Shown here: positions 31,676-42,070 of the stretch, piece after piece
How positions within the stretch are numbered: the first letter of the stretch is position 1
Layout: the number at the start of each line of letters is the position of its first letter
DNA from: Bactericera cockerelli
Lineage: Eukaryota; Arthropoda; Insecta; Hemiptera; Triozidae
Direction: 5' to 3'
NCBI GenBank assembly: GCA_024516035.1
Contig: CM044967.1
Coordinates: 4,458,859-4,522,858, forward strand
DNA: 64,000 bases
Notes under the pieces: model-generated
The model's database searches: none
Seen by the model: only the letters and a program-made list of their open reading frames with translations
What the model was told of the DNA's origin: nothing
Translations under genes and position numbers: made by a program

Positions 31676-32581
31676 GGGAGGCACCTTTTTCCGTCCCATT
31701 TACCTTTTTTTCACCTTATTCCGTCCCGTCGATTCCGTCCCGTCAATATTTTAACACCTGATTCCGTCCGGTCATCGTAAGGGTTCAATACCCTATTCCG
31801 TCCCATATGTTCCGTCCTATATACATAAATAAATACATAAATTATAAATTCAACATTTTTCATCAGTTTATTTTCAATCACGTAAAATAAAAAAAATTAA
31901 GGCCTTGCCTAGGGTTCATAGTATGGTTAGGTAAAATACAATGAAGGCCATGCCTTGAGTTTATAGTAGGGTTAGGTAAAATACAATGACGGCCATGCCT
32001 TGGGTTTATAGTAGGGTTAGGTAAAATACAATGAAGGCCATGCCTTGAGTTTATAGTAGGGTTAGGTAAAATACAATGACGGCCATGCCTTGGGTTTTAT
32101 AGTAGGGTTAGGTAAAATACAATGAAGGCCATGCCTTGGGTTTATAGTAGGGTTAGGTAAAATACAATGAAGGCCATGCCTTGGGTTTATAGTAGGGTTA
32201 GGTAAAATTCAATGAAGGCCATGCCTTGAGTTTATAGTAGGGTTAGGTAAAATACAATGACGGCCATGCCTTGGGCTTATAGTAGGGTTAGGTAAAATAC
32301 AATGACGGCCATGCCTTGGGTTTATAGTAGGGTTAGGTAAAATACAATGAAGGCCATGCCTTGGGTTTATAGTAGGGTTAGGTAAAATACAATATAGGCC
32401 ATGCCTCGCACCGAACTTGTACATAGCCTAATACATAATATCAGTTACTTATGTACATAGTACATAGGTGCATAAGATAAGTGACGGGACGGAATTCAGT
32501 GATTGATCTGAGAGGTTCGGGACGGAATCGAGTATCGACTACCTGAGAGAAAAACTCGCGGGACGGAATAAGGTGTCGTCC
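31676..32581. mobile_element. 906-bp MITE with 8-9-bp duplication (hAT-like)
   Basis: The ends GGGAGGCACCTTTTTCCGTC and GGACGACACCTTATTCCGTC (the latter as complement) are imperfect inverted repeats. The flanking AATTGTAAT at 31667-31675 and 32582-32590 is a 9-bp (or 8-bp) duplication, as in hAT elements. The duplicated target spans the SINE/LTR junction. Ends are rich in 'ccgtcccgt' motifs and the middle is a 45-bp minisatellite. No transposase. Confidence 0.7.
31900..32405. repeat. 45-bp minisatellite inside the hAT-like MITE, about 11 copies
   Basis: The unit 'ggccatgccttgggtttata' plus 'gtagggttaggtaaaatacaatgaa' repeats with mainly single-base changes. Confidence 0.92.
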
Positions 32582-32584
32582 AAT

Positions 32585-32713
32585 TGTAATATGTATAGTA
32601 GGGTTTGATGATTTGAAAGATGAGAGAGCGGCCAGTGTAGTTTGTGGAAATAAAAGATCAGTTTAGTTTTGACCACCGTACTGGTATGTTGTTCCTGTCT
32701 TAGAGACATTTCA
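32585..32713 (+). repeat. LTR element 1, 5' LTR
   Basis: TG...CA boundaries. A possible poly-A signal AATAAA lies at about 32647. It is identical to 35633-35761. Confidence 0.9.
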
Positions 32714-32736
32714 TTGGCGACGAGTAAAGTTTGATA

Positions 32737-34917
32737 ATGTCAAGTGTCATTTGTAACATAAAACCTTTTGTGTGTGGTGGCGATGAGAGCTCAATTGCTC
32801 AAAGATGGACCAGATGGATTAGATCCATCGAATTGTTTTTCACTGCGGAAAATATCAAAGATTCGAAGAGAAAACAAGCGCAATTATTGCACTTGGGTGG
32901 TGAAGATTTACAAAACATTTGGTTTGCACTGAATGTCAATGAAGAAGAAGAAAAGAAAGATCCTTACAAGTATTGTTCCGAGAAGCTGAATGAAATATTC
33001 AATGAAAAAAAAAGTTACACGTACGAGAGAAATGTTTTCAGAAAGATGAATCAAAACGATGGAGAGTCAACTTCACAGTTCGTCATGAGACTTAAGACTC
33101 AAGTGAAGAATTGTGATCCAGAACACTATGGGCAGAATGAAATGATAATCGATCATGTGATTGAGAAGTCTACATCGTCTGAGTTGCGGCGGTTGCTGTT
33201 GAAGGAAGGTGACAAGCTGACAATTGAGAAACTGCTAGAGGTAGCTAGGACACTTGAACAATCAGAGAATCACGCGCGTGCAATAGAAGGCAAACTGAAC
33301 CCTAATTATATGATTTCTAAAGTAAAAGAAATGCATAGCAAGATATCGAATGATAGAGGCCAATACTGCTCAAAATGTGGGTTATCTACTCATTGGAAGC
33401 CAGACAAATCCTGTCCTGCTCAAGAAGCAAGATGTTTAAAATGTGGTATTATAGGACACTATTCAAGATGTTGTAAAAATGAAACCAATCCAAAATGGCA
33501 CGGATACCAAAAGCAAGTTAGACAAGTAGAACTTGAATCAGATAGCTCTCAAGATGAAAATACTTTTTCTGTATTCACTGTGATATCAAAATCTGATATG
33601 ATGAACATAACTTTGAAAGGTCAAGTAAATATAAAATTTCTAGTTGACAGTGGGGCTTCTGTCAATATTTTGGATTTTAATTCGTGGCGTTACCTTAAAC
33701 GCAAGAATCCTTCTCTGTTTTATGAAGAGACAGGAAAGAAGCTATTTGCTTATGGCAGTGATACACCTTTACCCATCATAGGTAAACTAAAGTGTGACGT
33801 TTCCATTTCAAATGGGACAAAGCTTAAAAATGTGAAATTCTTCATCTGTCAAGGCAATGGTGTGCCCTTGTTGAGTGGTGAGACGGCGAAAAAACTTGGC
33901 ATTTTGAAAATGGACATACCTATTAATTCAGTTGAAGGAAAGACACAACCCTCACCTTTATCATTGGAATTTGTAACACCTAACAGTAAGCCATTTGATT
34001 CAAGTGACCACTATGTGAGATGTGTATCCTTGAGTCTAGAAGAAATTCGAGAACATTCTCAGCGAGACCCGAGGATGTCTTCACTGAAACAAGCCATAAA
34101 AAGTGACAGATGGCCTGTAGAGTTCAGGAAATTTGAATTAATCAAGACAGAGCTGTGTATAATGGATGACATGATATTAAGAGGTACTAGGATTTTCATC
34201 CCTCCATCACTCAGGAAGCACACGCTATCCCTAGCTCACGAAGGACATCCTGGAATTGTGAAGATGAAGCAAAAGTTGAGAACCAAAGTGTGGTGGCATA
34301 ATATGGAAAAAGACTGCGAGAGTTATTGTAAGTCTTGTCATGAATGTCAGGTGGTAGGAAACCCTAGCTCTCCTGAGCCCATGAAAATTGTTCGTATGCC
34401 TGAATCACCATGGAGTACTATTGCTGTTGATTTTCTCGGTCCACTCCCTAATGGTACTTATGTTCTCGTGGTTATAGATCATTACAGCAAATATTATTTA
34501 TGCGAATTTCTCACTTCTATTACAGCAAAGAAAACCATTAATACACTGTGGAAGATTTTCTCCTTATTTGGTCTACCAAAAGTTTTAATATCTGATAATG
34601 GTCCACAGTTCATCAGTAGAGAACTCAGAGATTTCTGTATTGGGAACAACATTGTACAGCATCTGAACACTCCAGAATGGCCTCAAGCTAATGGAGAAGT
34701 TGAGCGTCAAAACAGGACTATCTTGAAAAGATTGAAGACAGCCCAGCTGAATAACGAAGATCTGGACAATGCTTTGAGAACATTTATCTTCAATTATAAT
34801 TCTTCAGAGATGGGTATCCTTGGAAGCCACTCCCAAGGCAATGAGCCTAGAAGAAATTCGAGAACATTCACAGCGAGACCCGAGGATGTCCTCACTGAAA
34901 CAAGCCATACAATGTGA
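32737..34917 (+). CDS. LTR element 1 Gag-protease-integrase fusion frame without RT
   Basis: This single frame of about 726 aa starts at ATG 32737. Gag occupies residues 1-205. Two Cys/His-rich zinc knuckles follow at ~208-245 (CSKCG..., CLKCGIIGHYSRCC). The aspartic protease motif LVDSGAS is near residue 302. Then, at about 391-430, the sequence jumps to the linker before integrase: RT and RNase H are missing but the frame is kept. Integrase shows an H/C zinc region (AHEGHPG...CHEC, ~500-545) and catalytic D, D, E in AVDFLGP (~562), SDNGPQF (~617) and GEVERQ (~651). After ~690 the frame runs off into a rearranged segment. Defective for replication on its own. Confidence 0.88.
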   Translation: MSSVICNIKPFVCGGDESSIAQRWTRWIRSIELFFTAENIKDSKRKQAQLLHLGGEDLQNIWFALNVNEEEEKKDPYKYCSEKLNEIFNEKKSYTYERNVFRKMNQNDGESTSQFVMRLKTQVKNCDPEHYGQNEMIIDHVIEKSTSSELRRLLLKEGDKLTIEKLLEVARTLEQSENHARAIEGKLNPNYMISKVKEMHSKISNDRGQYCSKCGLSTHWKPDKSCPAQEARCLKCGIIGHYSRCCKNETNPKWHGYQKQVRQVELESDSSQDENTFSVFTVISKSDMMNITLKGQVNIKFLVDSGASVNILDFNSWRYLKRKNPSLFYEETGKKLFAYGSDTPLPIIGKLKCDVSISNGTKLKNVKFFICQGNGVPLLSGETAKKLGILKMDIPINSVEGKTQPSPLSLEFVTPNSKPFDSSDHYVRCVSLSLEEIREHSQRDPRMSSLKQAIKSDRWPVEFRKFELIKTELCIMDDMILRGTRIFIPPSLRKHTLSLAHEGHPGIVKMKQKLRTKVWWHNMEKDCESYCKSCHECQVVGNPSSPEPMKIVRMPESPWSTIAVDFLGPLPNGTYVLVVIDHYSKYYLCEFLTSITAKKTINTLWKIFSLFGLPKVLISDNGPQFISRELRDFCIGNNIVQHLNTPEWPQANGEVERQNRTILKRLKTAQLNNEDLDNALRTFIFNYNSSEMGILGSHSQGNEPRRNSRTFTARPEDVLTETSHTM

Positions 34918-35000
34918 CAGATGGCCTGTAGAGTTCAGGAAATTTGAATTAATCAAGACAGAGCTGTGTGTAATGGATGACGTGATATTAAGAGGCACCA

Positions 35001-35048
<48 letters not shown>
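34815..35048 (+). other. Internal duplication plus T45 tract interrupting integrase
   Basis: Segment 34815-35003 repeats 34025-34197 but carries 24 extra bases (at about 34824-34847) that the first copy lacks. It ends in 45 consecutive T (35004-35048). The integrase C-terminal region then resumes at 35049. Confidence 0.85.
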
Positions 35049-35050
<2 letters not shown>

Positions 35051-35632
35051 GGTGGTCATTCACCTCACTCTGTTACAGGAAAGACCCCAGCTTTTCTCAT
35101 GTTTGCGAGAGAATTCCGAGACAAACTCCCATCAGTTGAGTCAGCATACAATGTGGACCCTGTGGCTCTCGACAGAGATTTTCAACACAAAATGAAAAAC
35201 AAGCAGTACTATGAAAAACATCATCACGCGAAAGAAAATAACATCAAAGTGGGAGATACAGTATTGCTGCAGCAAAACAAAACCAACAAACTCTGCAGCA
35301 GATATGATCCGTCCACCCCCAATGATATTTTCTGTGAAGAGAATGAAGATAATAATATTATTAATGATGCTGATGTAAAAGTACCACCAGGAGGTGATGC
35401 TGATGAAAGAGTATCAGAAGATGATGCTGGTGAAGGAGCACCTGAAGATGATGCAAGCAATCTAAACAACAATAATGAAGATATTAATGAGGCTGTACAA
35501 AAAGAAGAAAATTGTGAAGAACTTAGTGATTGGCAAAGCGCCGAATCATCAGAGAGTTATGAAGATCCGAAAGATGAAGATTGGTTACCTGTTCAAAGGC
35601 AAAGAAAAAGAAAAAAGAAAAGGAAGGAATAA
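35049..35632 (+). pseudogene. LTR element 1 integrase C-terminus
   Basis: The frame encodes HSVTGKTPAFLMFAREFRD and DTVLLQQNKTNKL, typical of the gypsy integrase C-terminal domain. A Glu/Asp-rich tail (GEGAPEDDASN...) ends in a Lys/Arg-rich block before TAA at 35630. It is cut off from the catalytic core by the duplication and T tract. The purine-rich end doubles as the polypurine tract. Confidence 0.8.
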
Positions 35633-35761
35633 TGTAATATGTATAGTAGGGTTTGATGATTTGAAAGATGAGAGAGCGGCCAGTGTAGTTTGTGGAAATA
35701 AAAGATCAGTTTAGTTTTGACCACCGTACTGGTATGTTGTTCCTGTCTTAGAGACATTTCA
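35633..35761 (+). repeat. LTR element 1, 3' LTR
   Basis: Identical to the 5' LTR. It ends CA and is followed by the target duplication ATAAT. Confidence 0.9.
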
Positions 35762-35865
35762 ATAATAACAAGACTCTGAAGGTTAGGTGGTGGAAAATGC
35801 TTTGAGCATTAACCTCGCCTGGGGGTGGTAATCTTCCACTAAAGAGTATTATTATTATTATATCG
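35762..35865 (+). repeat. SINE-D, 3' part
   Basis: It continues the body of the copy at 31542 ('agactctgaaggttaggtgg', 'cattaacctcgcctgg') and ends in (TTA)n. Confidence 0.85.
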
Positions 35866-36108
35866 AATTTTTTTTCTTTTATACCCAGGTTACTGGTTCA
35901 AAAATGGTGGGCCCCAGATAATTGCACAATGCAAAAGCCGCAAAAGGATCTATCGTAGAGTAAAAAAAAAAACAGAGGATAATTAATATTAGAATATTTT
36001 TACATTATACTCATTATTCATAATATGGTAAATAAATATTACTGTCCATTGCATGTCTAATAGTCTCCAGAGTGTCTACTCTCAGGGTAAACAAGGCCAC
36101 ATGCCCGT

Positions 36109-36415
36109 CTGTCCCGGTAGCTCAGTGGTCAAGGCGTCTGGCTGGAAAAAATGAAGAATAAATAAATTAATAAATATATACATAACATAATACTAGTACT
36201 AACTAGAGAGTCAAATAGTTGTCTGTCCCGGTAGCTCAGTGGTAAAGGCGCACTCTGTGAATCCAAAGATTCCAGAGTTCGTGGGTTCGAAACCCAGCCG
36301 GGACATGACAAGTTATCCTCTGATTTGGGATTTGACCACATAATAATAAGTATTGGGCTTACTGCTGGAATAATGAGAATCATTAGTCCTTATTGGGCAG
36401 TATAAATAAGACGAT
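36109..36415 (+). repeat. SINE-C head fragment and SINE-C full copy
   Basis: A 37-bp head (cccggtagctcagtggtcaa) at 36109-36145 is followed by AT-rich sequence, then a full copy at 36222-36415. Confidence 0.8.
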
Positions 36416-36654
36416 AATTGCCTTGGAACCGATCTCCAAAGGGGGCCCTAGTCTGACGGACGGGCATACAAAAAAAAAGAAAAATTGGAGGACCTGAATA
36501 CATCAGTCAGTCTCAGAGCTTGCCAAAAGGGCAGAGCTATGAACGATTGCCTCTATCCAAGATCGGTCAGGTTCTATACAAGATCGGATGTTTTTTGGAG
36601 AAAAAAAATCTAGTCGAAAATCAGTCTTAACAGTGTGAAAACCACTTTCCTGTT

Positions 36655-36735
36655 ACTAGATGTACAATAATTGTACAAGAACATAATTATCTGTACACCT
36701 GTTTCGAACTGATTGGCTCTTATCAGGAGGTAGTT
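36655..36735 (-). repeat. Hammerhead-family relic
   Basis: The minus strand reads CTGATAAGAGCC...GTTCGAAAC with decayed stem I and G8 to A. It is clearly homologous to the other copies but inactive. Confidence 0.55.
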
Positions 36736-36937
36736 CATTGGTAGTCATGTGGTGGCGCTAGTCTGGTAATCCAGATAGCGATCCGTTGGTTCGAATCCCA
36801 CCCAGTGCATGAATTTTTCCTCTTGTTTTTGAGAATATGACCACAATTATAGTAAGACTCTGAGGGTTCGGTGGTAGAAAATGCTTTCAGCACTAACCTC
36901 ACCTGGTGGTTACCATTCTCTAAAAAGTATTATTATT
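36733..36937 (+). repeat. SINE-D copy
   Basis: The head is slightly shortened ('gtagtcatgtggtggcgctag'). The B-box 'ggttcgaatcccacc' and the (TTA)n tail are present. Confidence 0.8.
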
Positions 36938-38214
36938 ATAACTTGGCTCTGGAATTCAGTTTTATTTACTTGTAATTTTATTTATTCTTTTTTTGTATCA
37001 ATAAGATTTGAATGATTTTATTAACGATGTAAAGGAGCGACAATCTGTATTATTAATAACTAAATTATTACGTTTATATAATTTTAATATTTAAAATATT
37101 ATTATTATAAATATTAGCTCTAAGTTTATCTCCTCTTTTTTATGTAGTTGAATTCTTATCATATTGACAAAGAAATGGACTAAATTATGACTTAATGATC
37201 TCTTCTAAGCCAAAACCATGCGAAGACATTAAAACTATTGTAATTTTTTAAAGGTTTAATATTTTAAATGCAATTTTGGGCGAAATTAATAGACAAATTC
37301 TATATCACAAGTCATTGCTAAGCGTCGGTTTTCCCTATCTTACACAGTACGCAATCTGTGACTTTGTGCCACAGAGGTATTACAAAAACGTCTATTAATT
37401 CCGCCTTTAATATTTTGAAAAACACATATATTAAGACTTAAGTCCGCTAATTGAGTGGTTAAGACGCTAGTCAAATGGCTGTATGGGTTGTTTTTGCCCA
37501 ATGCCAAAAAAAAGAAGAAAAAAAAAGACACTAGTCTGGTAGCACAGGTAGCGTAGGGATGCCTGAATTTCTCATTTATTTGAGACTGTGACCAGCTAAT
37601 AATTGCGCCAAATGAACCCCTGCTATAGGTCCTACTCAGACAGTATGCAGTATAAATAAGTGTCTGTTTTTTATTACTTAAATCGGTAATAACAGAGAGA
37701 ACGTTTTTACTTTCTTTCTCTTTTTAACAGAAGTTTTTTTACTGAAAGAGAAGTTGTATTTTTGATAGATCCACAGTATAAAAAAGTAAAAAGTGCTCTA
37801 TATTTTTACTACTTCCGAGTATATCTACCATGAGCCATTGGAAAAAAAATCAAGCGATTCGCCTGTAAGACTGTAAACTTTCAAAATTTATATTTTTTCA
37901 AAACTAATTTTAAATGTAACCCATTTAAAATCTTCGTTTTCATTGAATTTTATTTATCGAGTATTTTAAAGTGAATCGTTAAAAACAGGAGAAATGAGAA
38001 TTCGGATATTTCAATGTCAGTGCTATGGACCAAGTCGGTATACAACCTGCAATAGATGTGTATTAAACAATAAACTGAAAGAATATTTTCTAGTGGATTG
38101 ATTGTGAGCGGTTACCAGTAGGGGCTTCGGTCGTGATGGACGTTCCTCATAGCCTATAGACATTCAATGTATATATATCTCCCTTGCCTTTTTCCCATAT
38201 TAGCTTATAATATG
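36938..38214. other. AT-rich intergenic sequence
   Basis: A decayed SINE-D-like fragment is at about 37445-37660. Otherwise nothing was recognised. Confidence 0.4.
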
Positions 38215-38422
38215 TTGCTTTTGGGGTCGGCATTGTTCAACCTCATGGTTCAGGTTGGTAGGGTGGAGCACGGTTTTTATGGCTGGATGCCCTTCCTAAC
38301 GCCAACGATTCTATTTGATTTAACGTCCTGGATTAGGACGGGGGTTTTACCCTCCATTCGCTGGGAATCGTACCAGCTACCCACATTAACCTCACCCAGC
38401 CTGGGTAGGGCCGGAAAATAGA
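38215..38422 (-). repeat. SINE-B body fragment
   Basis: It is the reverse of the body at 48330-48450 ('cctcacccagcctgggtagg', 'gtaccagctacccac'). Confidence 0.75.
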
Positions 38423-38424
38423 CA

Positions 38425-38740
38425 TATCGAAATTGATTTATGCTAATCATGTCAATGGAAAAAGAACGGAGAGATATAGACATTCAATGTACGTACAGAA
38501 AAAAATCAATAATAGAGTACACCAATGGCAATAATAGAGTACACTATTGAATTTGGCAACCTTCGAAATAGACGTTGCTATACAAATATACATGATACAA
38601 TGATGATGATGATGATGATACAAAAAAGAAAAGAAAAAAAAAAACATTTGAAACACACTGTAAATACCGAATTCGTCGTTTTTCTCACTCACTCTCCGTT
38701 CTTTTTCCATTGACATGATTAGCATAAATCAATTTCGATA
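38425..38740. mobile_element. 316-bp element with perfect 49-bp inverted ends
   Basis: 38425-38473 and 38692-38740 are exact reverse complements. Between them is a (ATG)n run and A-rich sequence. No coding capacity. The perfect arms suggest a recent event or gene conversion. Confidence 0.8.
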
Positions 38741-38989
38741 AATGGCACATGTCACAAAACCGTGCGTGTCAGATTTTGTGAACGGTTCTTACATGAAATA
38801 GTGTTTGGCAAAGTGAGACTTGTATTCAATTCGCCAACTTTTGCCAATAGTTTCAGGGCAGGAAACAGGTTAGATTAGAGGCGCCCTGAATAAAGATGTT
38901 GTTTAGAAGGGCATGCAGCAGTAAAAGGTGGGAAATAATATAAATATCTACTTACGAAGAGTTAGGGCCGATTTATGATACAGGATTAG

Positions 38990-39343
38990 ATTGATACAGG
39001 ATTTCTCTTTCTCTCCCCGTCCTCCTATCTCTTTCTCTCTCCCTTTCTCTTTCTCTCTCTCCCTCTTTCTCTCTCCCTTTCTCTTTCTCTCTCTCTTTCT
39101 CTCTCCCTTTCTCTTTCTCTCTCTCTCTCCCTCCCTCCCTCCCCCCCTCTCTCCTTCTCCTGGCGTAGCAACATAGTTTCCTTTACATGTTAACAAGTTC
39201 TTATCAGCCTATGATAAATCTCAAAGCATCCAATTTATGTTTTTTACATTCTGAAACTAGAAAAAACCCTTCTTCTTTGACTTGACGTTTCTCTCTCTCT
39301 CTTTCTCTAACTATACTCTCTCTCTATCTTTCTTTGACTGTAC

Positions 39344-39374
<31 letters not shown>

Positions 39375-39734
39375 GACTGTACTCTCTCTCTCTCCTCTTT
39401 CTTTCTTTCTTTGACTGTACTCTCTCTCTTTCTTTAACTATATACTCTCTCTCTTTCTTTCTTTGACTGTACCTCTCTCATCTTTCTTTGACTATTCTCC
39501 CTCTCTCTTTCTTTGACTATACTCTCTCTCACTCTTTCTTTGACTATTCTCCCTCTCTCTTTCTTTGACTATACTCTCTCTCTCTCTCTTTCTTTGACTA
39601 TCTCTCTCTCTCACTCTTTTTTTCTTTCTTTGACTGTGCTCTCTCTCTTTCTTTGACTATAATCTCTTTCTCTCCGTCTCTCTCTCTCTCTTTCTCTCCG
39701 TCTCTCTCTCTCTCTCTCTCTCTCTCTCCTTCTC

Positions 39735-39767
<33 letters not shown>

Positions 39768-39785
39768 GTCCCTTTCTTTGACTTT
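38990..39785. repeat. ~800-bp polypyrimidine tract
   Basis: CT-rich microsatellite with embedded 'tttctttgactatactctct' units. The plus strand is almost purely pyrimidine from 39290 to 39780 apart from 'gactgta' spacers. Confidence 0.95.
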
Positions 39786-40044
39786 ACCTTTTCTTCACTC
39801 GCAATGGAAATCTATGTATGAGACGGGTGATGTATATACGGGTAATGTAAACGTGGAAATAGGAAGAGCTTCCATATAATCTGTAAGAGCTTTTATTTTT
39901 ATACCGTCACACATGTCATGACATGTCACCCCAGAGGTACATGTTCGCATGAAATCAGCTTTCTATTTCTGGGATTTGTAGAGCGATATAAAACAAGTAT
40001 TTTATGGAATAGAAAGCTATGCTTGTAAAGGGTGACTCCTGGGC

Positions 40045-40223
40045 CTCGACTCTCCAAAAAGGACTCTTTACTCTCACTCTCATAATCACCAAATTTCCCT
40101 TTCAAGCGTCACACAACCCACTCTGATTTGTTATTGCGTAGAAATTAACCAATCAGAGTGGTTGTGTGACAGTTGAAAGGGAGATTTGGGGATTATGAGA
40201 GTGAGAGTGCTTTCTGGAACGAG
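40045..40223. mobile_element. Palindromic MITE, family M, copy 2
   Basis: The arms 'ctcactctcataatc' / 'gattatgagagtgag' and 'ctccctttcaa'-like blocks flank 'ccaatcagagtgg'. It is related to 24728-24883. Confidence 0.75.
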
Positions 40224-40317
40224 GGACGAGTAGTTTTTTTTGTATCAAGTCGGTACCTACAGTTTATCTTAGATCCTAATTATTTTAGGCACCACAGCTC
40301 ATTTATGGGATGGGATA

Positions 40318-40540
40318 TTATAACGAGCATTGATAGTCGATGTGGTTATAGCGCGTGGCGCTAGACTGTAATCTAGCGCATGGGTGTAGCGCACGGATCC
40401 CACACAATGCTAGGATTTTTCATAATTTATTTGAGTATTTGACCACATAAAGACTCTAAATGGTTAAGTGGTTAAAGAATTGCTTTCAGCATTAACCTCT
40501 CCTGCTGGTTATCTTGTACTTATAAGTTTTATTATTATGA
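40318..40540 (+). repeat. Diverged SINE-D
   Basis: The body 'gaccacataaagactct' and 'cagcattaacctctcctg' match SINE-D. The head is altered. Confidence 0.6.
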
Positions 40541-40606
40541 TGACACTACTATATTATTCTTTTACAAAAAACATTAATGAAATCTTTGCTTTAAAATAAA
40601 AAATGC

Positions 40607-40689
40607 CAATCTGTCAATATTTCTGATCCAATCATAAAATAATGTACTCGCATTTATTTTATGATTGGATCGGAAATATTGACAGATTG
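40607..40689. repeat. Long hairpin, 36-bp arms with one mismatch
   Basis: Arm 40607-40642 pairs with 40654-40689 around an 11-base loop. It could be a minimal MITE or a hairpin RNA. Confidence 0.7.
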
Positions 40690-40964
40690 ACACATTAGGT
40701 AATAAGAGTAAGATTAATATGTTTTCTATTATAAAATACGTATTTCCTTCTTTTTTCGTTTTTGTCATGAGTGTTATTATTTTTTTCAAAGAGCCCATCC
40801 GTTAAAAAAAAAAACCCCAAGTCACCCCGTATCAGATGCATAACTTCAATGTCTAGGCTTACATGTTTTATGTACTCTCTATTGCCTGTAAGTCGCTCTC
40901 TTTTTCCTCAGGAAAATCCAACCATATCAAAAAGAAAATGTTTTCCTCGTCAACTTTGTTTTGT

Positions 40965-41062
40965 TTTGTTTTTTTTTTATGTAATAATGAATATTTATTT
41001 TAGTTTTTTTTTTTTAAACTATTTTTGTGGCTCTCTCCCCAAGGAATATACTTCTAAGGAGT
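40965..41062 (+). repeat. T-rich repeat shared with 6485-6580
   Basis: It has the same order of poly-T, 'tatttattttag' and 'tttttgtggctctctccc'. Confidence 0.6.
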
Positions 41063-41109
41063 ACAAATTTACTCGAATTTGTGTGGATACCTTTTTCATT
41101 TGATTTTGT

Positions 41110-41640
41110 CTGGATACTATCAGGTAGCGTAAGGATTCATTGGTTCAAATCCTACCTCGCACATGAAAATTCATTATTATTATTATAATAATTCCATGTC
41201 CGTGAAAAAGGAATTGAAACCTAAATCACGGTGGTGAGAGGATTATATGGATTATTATTAAATTCTTTATTAGAATTTTTTAATTGTAGTCAAGTGGTTA
41301 AGGAAGGTAATCCAGGTAGCGTAGGGATCCGTTGGTTCGAATCCCACCCAATGCATGAATTTTTCCTCATTAATTTGAGTATATGACCTCATAAAAGTAA
41401 GACTTTCAGGGTTTACATGAAGACATTTATTCTGTGTACTAACTATAATATTATTTTTATGAAAAACTTTATGAGCAGGACATACTATACAAATTGAATT
41501 GAATTGAAAAAGTAAAATTAGAAGATAAAATTTATATATTAGTACATACATAATAATATATGTCCTAACAAAAGGGAGGGGTTATTGCATGTGGCAATTT
41601 CTTCCACCCAACACTTACTATTCATTTTAATGGTTAGATT
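41110..41640. repeat. Nested SINE-D, SINE-B tail and repeat K pieces
   Basis: A SINE-D piece is at 41110-41190, a reverse SINE-B tail at 41182-41250, and a SINE-D at 41286-41420 inside repeat K (41256-41285 and 41520-41640). Confidence 0.6.
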
Positions 41641-41869
41641 TAACCTCTGTTGTTACCTCTTTAGTTCAAATGATAAGAAAAATATATTACCTATTACTTT
41701 TGTTAGATGTTAAAAATAAATAAAATCAGTATTGTCAACCACCCTAAACATTCTGCTGTGGCTTTCTTGTATCTTTAGTATTCTCTAGATATACGTATCT
41801 GTGCCTATCTCACGGACACGACATCGTTATTATTACTCTGTAGAGTAGAAGACCAAAGATAATAATAAT

Positions 41870-42070
41870 AATATCGTTTTATTTACTGCCCGATTAAGAC
41901 TATTAAAGTCCCATTATTCCATCAGTAATAAGCCCAAGGCATATTATTATGTGGTAAAAATCCCAAATGAGAGGATAACTTGTCATGTCCCGGCTGGTTT
42001 TGGAACCCACGACCTCTGGAATCTCTGGATTCACAGAGTGCCGCCTTTACCACTGAGCTACCGGGACAGA
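41870..42070 (-). repeat. SINE-C copy
   Basis: The complete reverse copy ends with the head 'ctgagctaccgggacaga' on the plus strand. Confidence 0.85.

Larger units (their letters stand above)
32585..35761 (+). mobile_element. Gypsy-type LTR element 1, RT-less, identical LTRs
   Basis: LTRs of 129 bp (32585-32713, 35633-35761) start TG, end CA and are identical by eye. The target-site duplication is ATAAT (31665-31669 and 35762-35766). The first six LTR bases also occur before the MITE at 31670-31675. TTGGCGACGAG follows the 5' LTR as a candidate primer-binding site, and a purine-rich tract precedes the 3' LTR. Gag, protease and integrase are present; reverse transcriptase and RNase H are absent. 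Confidence 0.9.

Noticed and set aside
35224..35472. 82-codon minus-strand frame in LTR element 1
   Set aside because: It is the complement of the acidic tail of integrase and has no independent signal.
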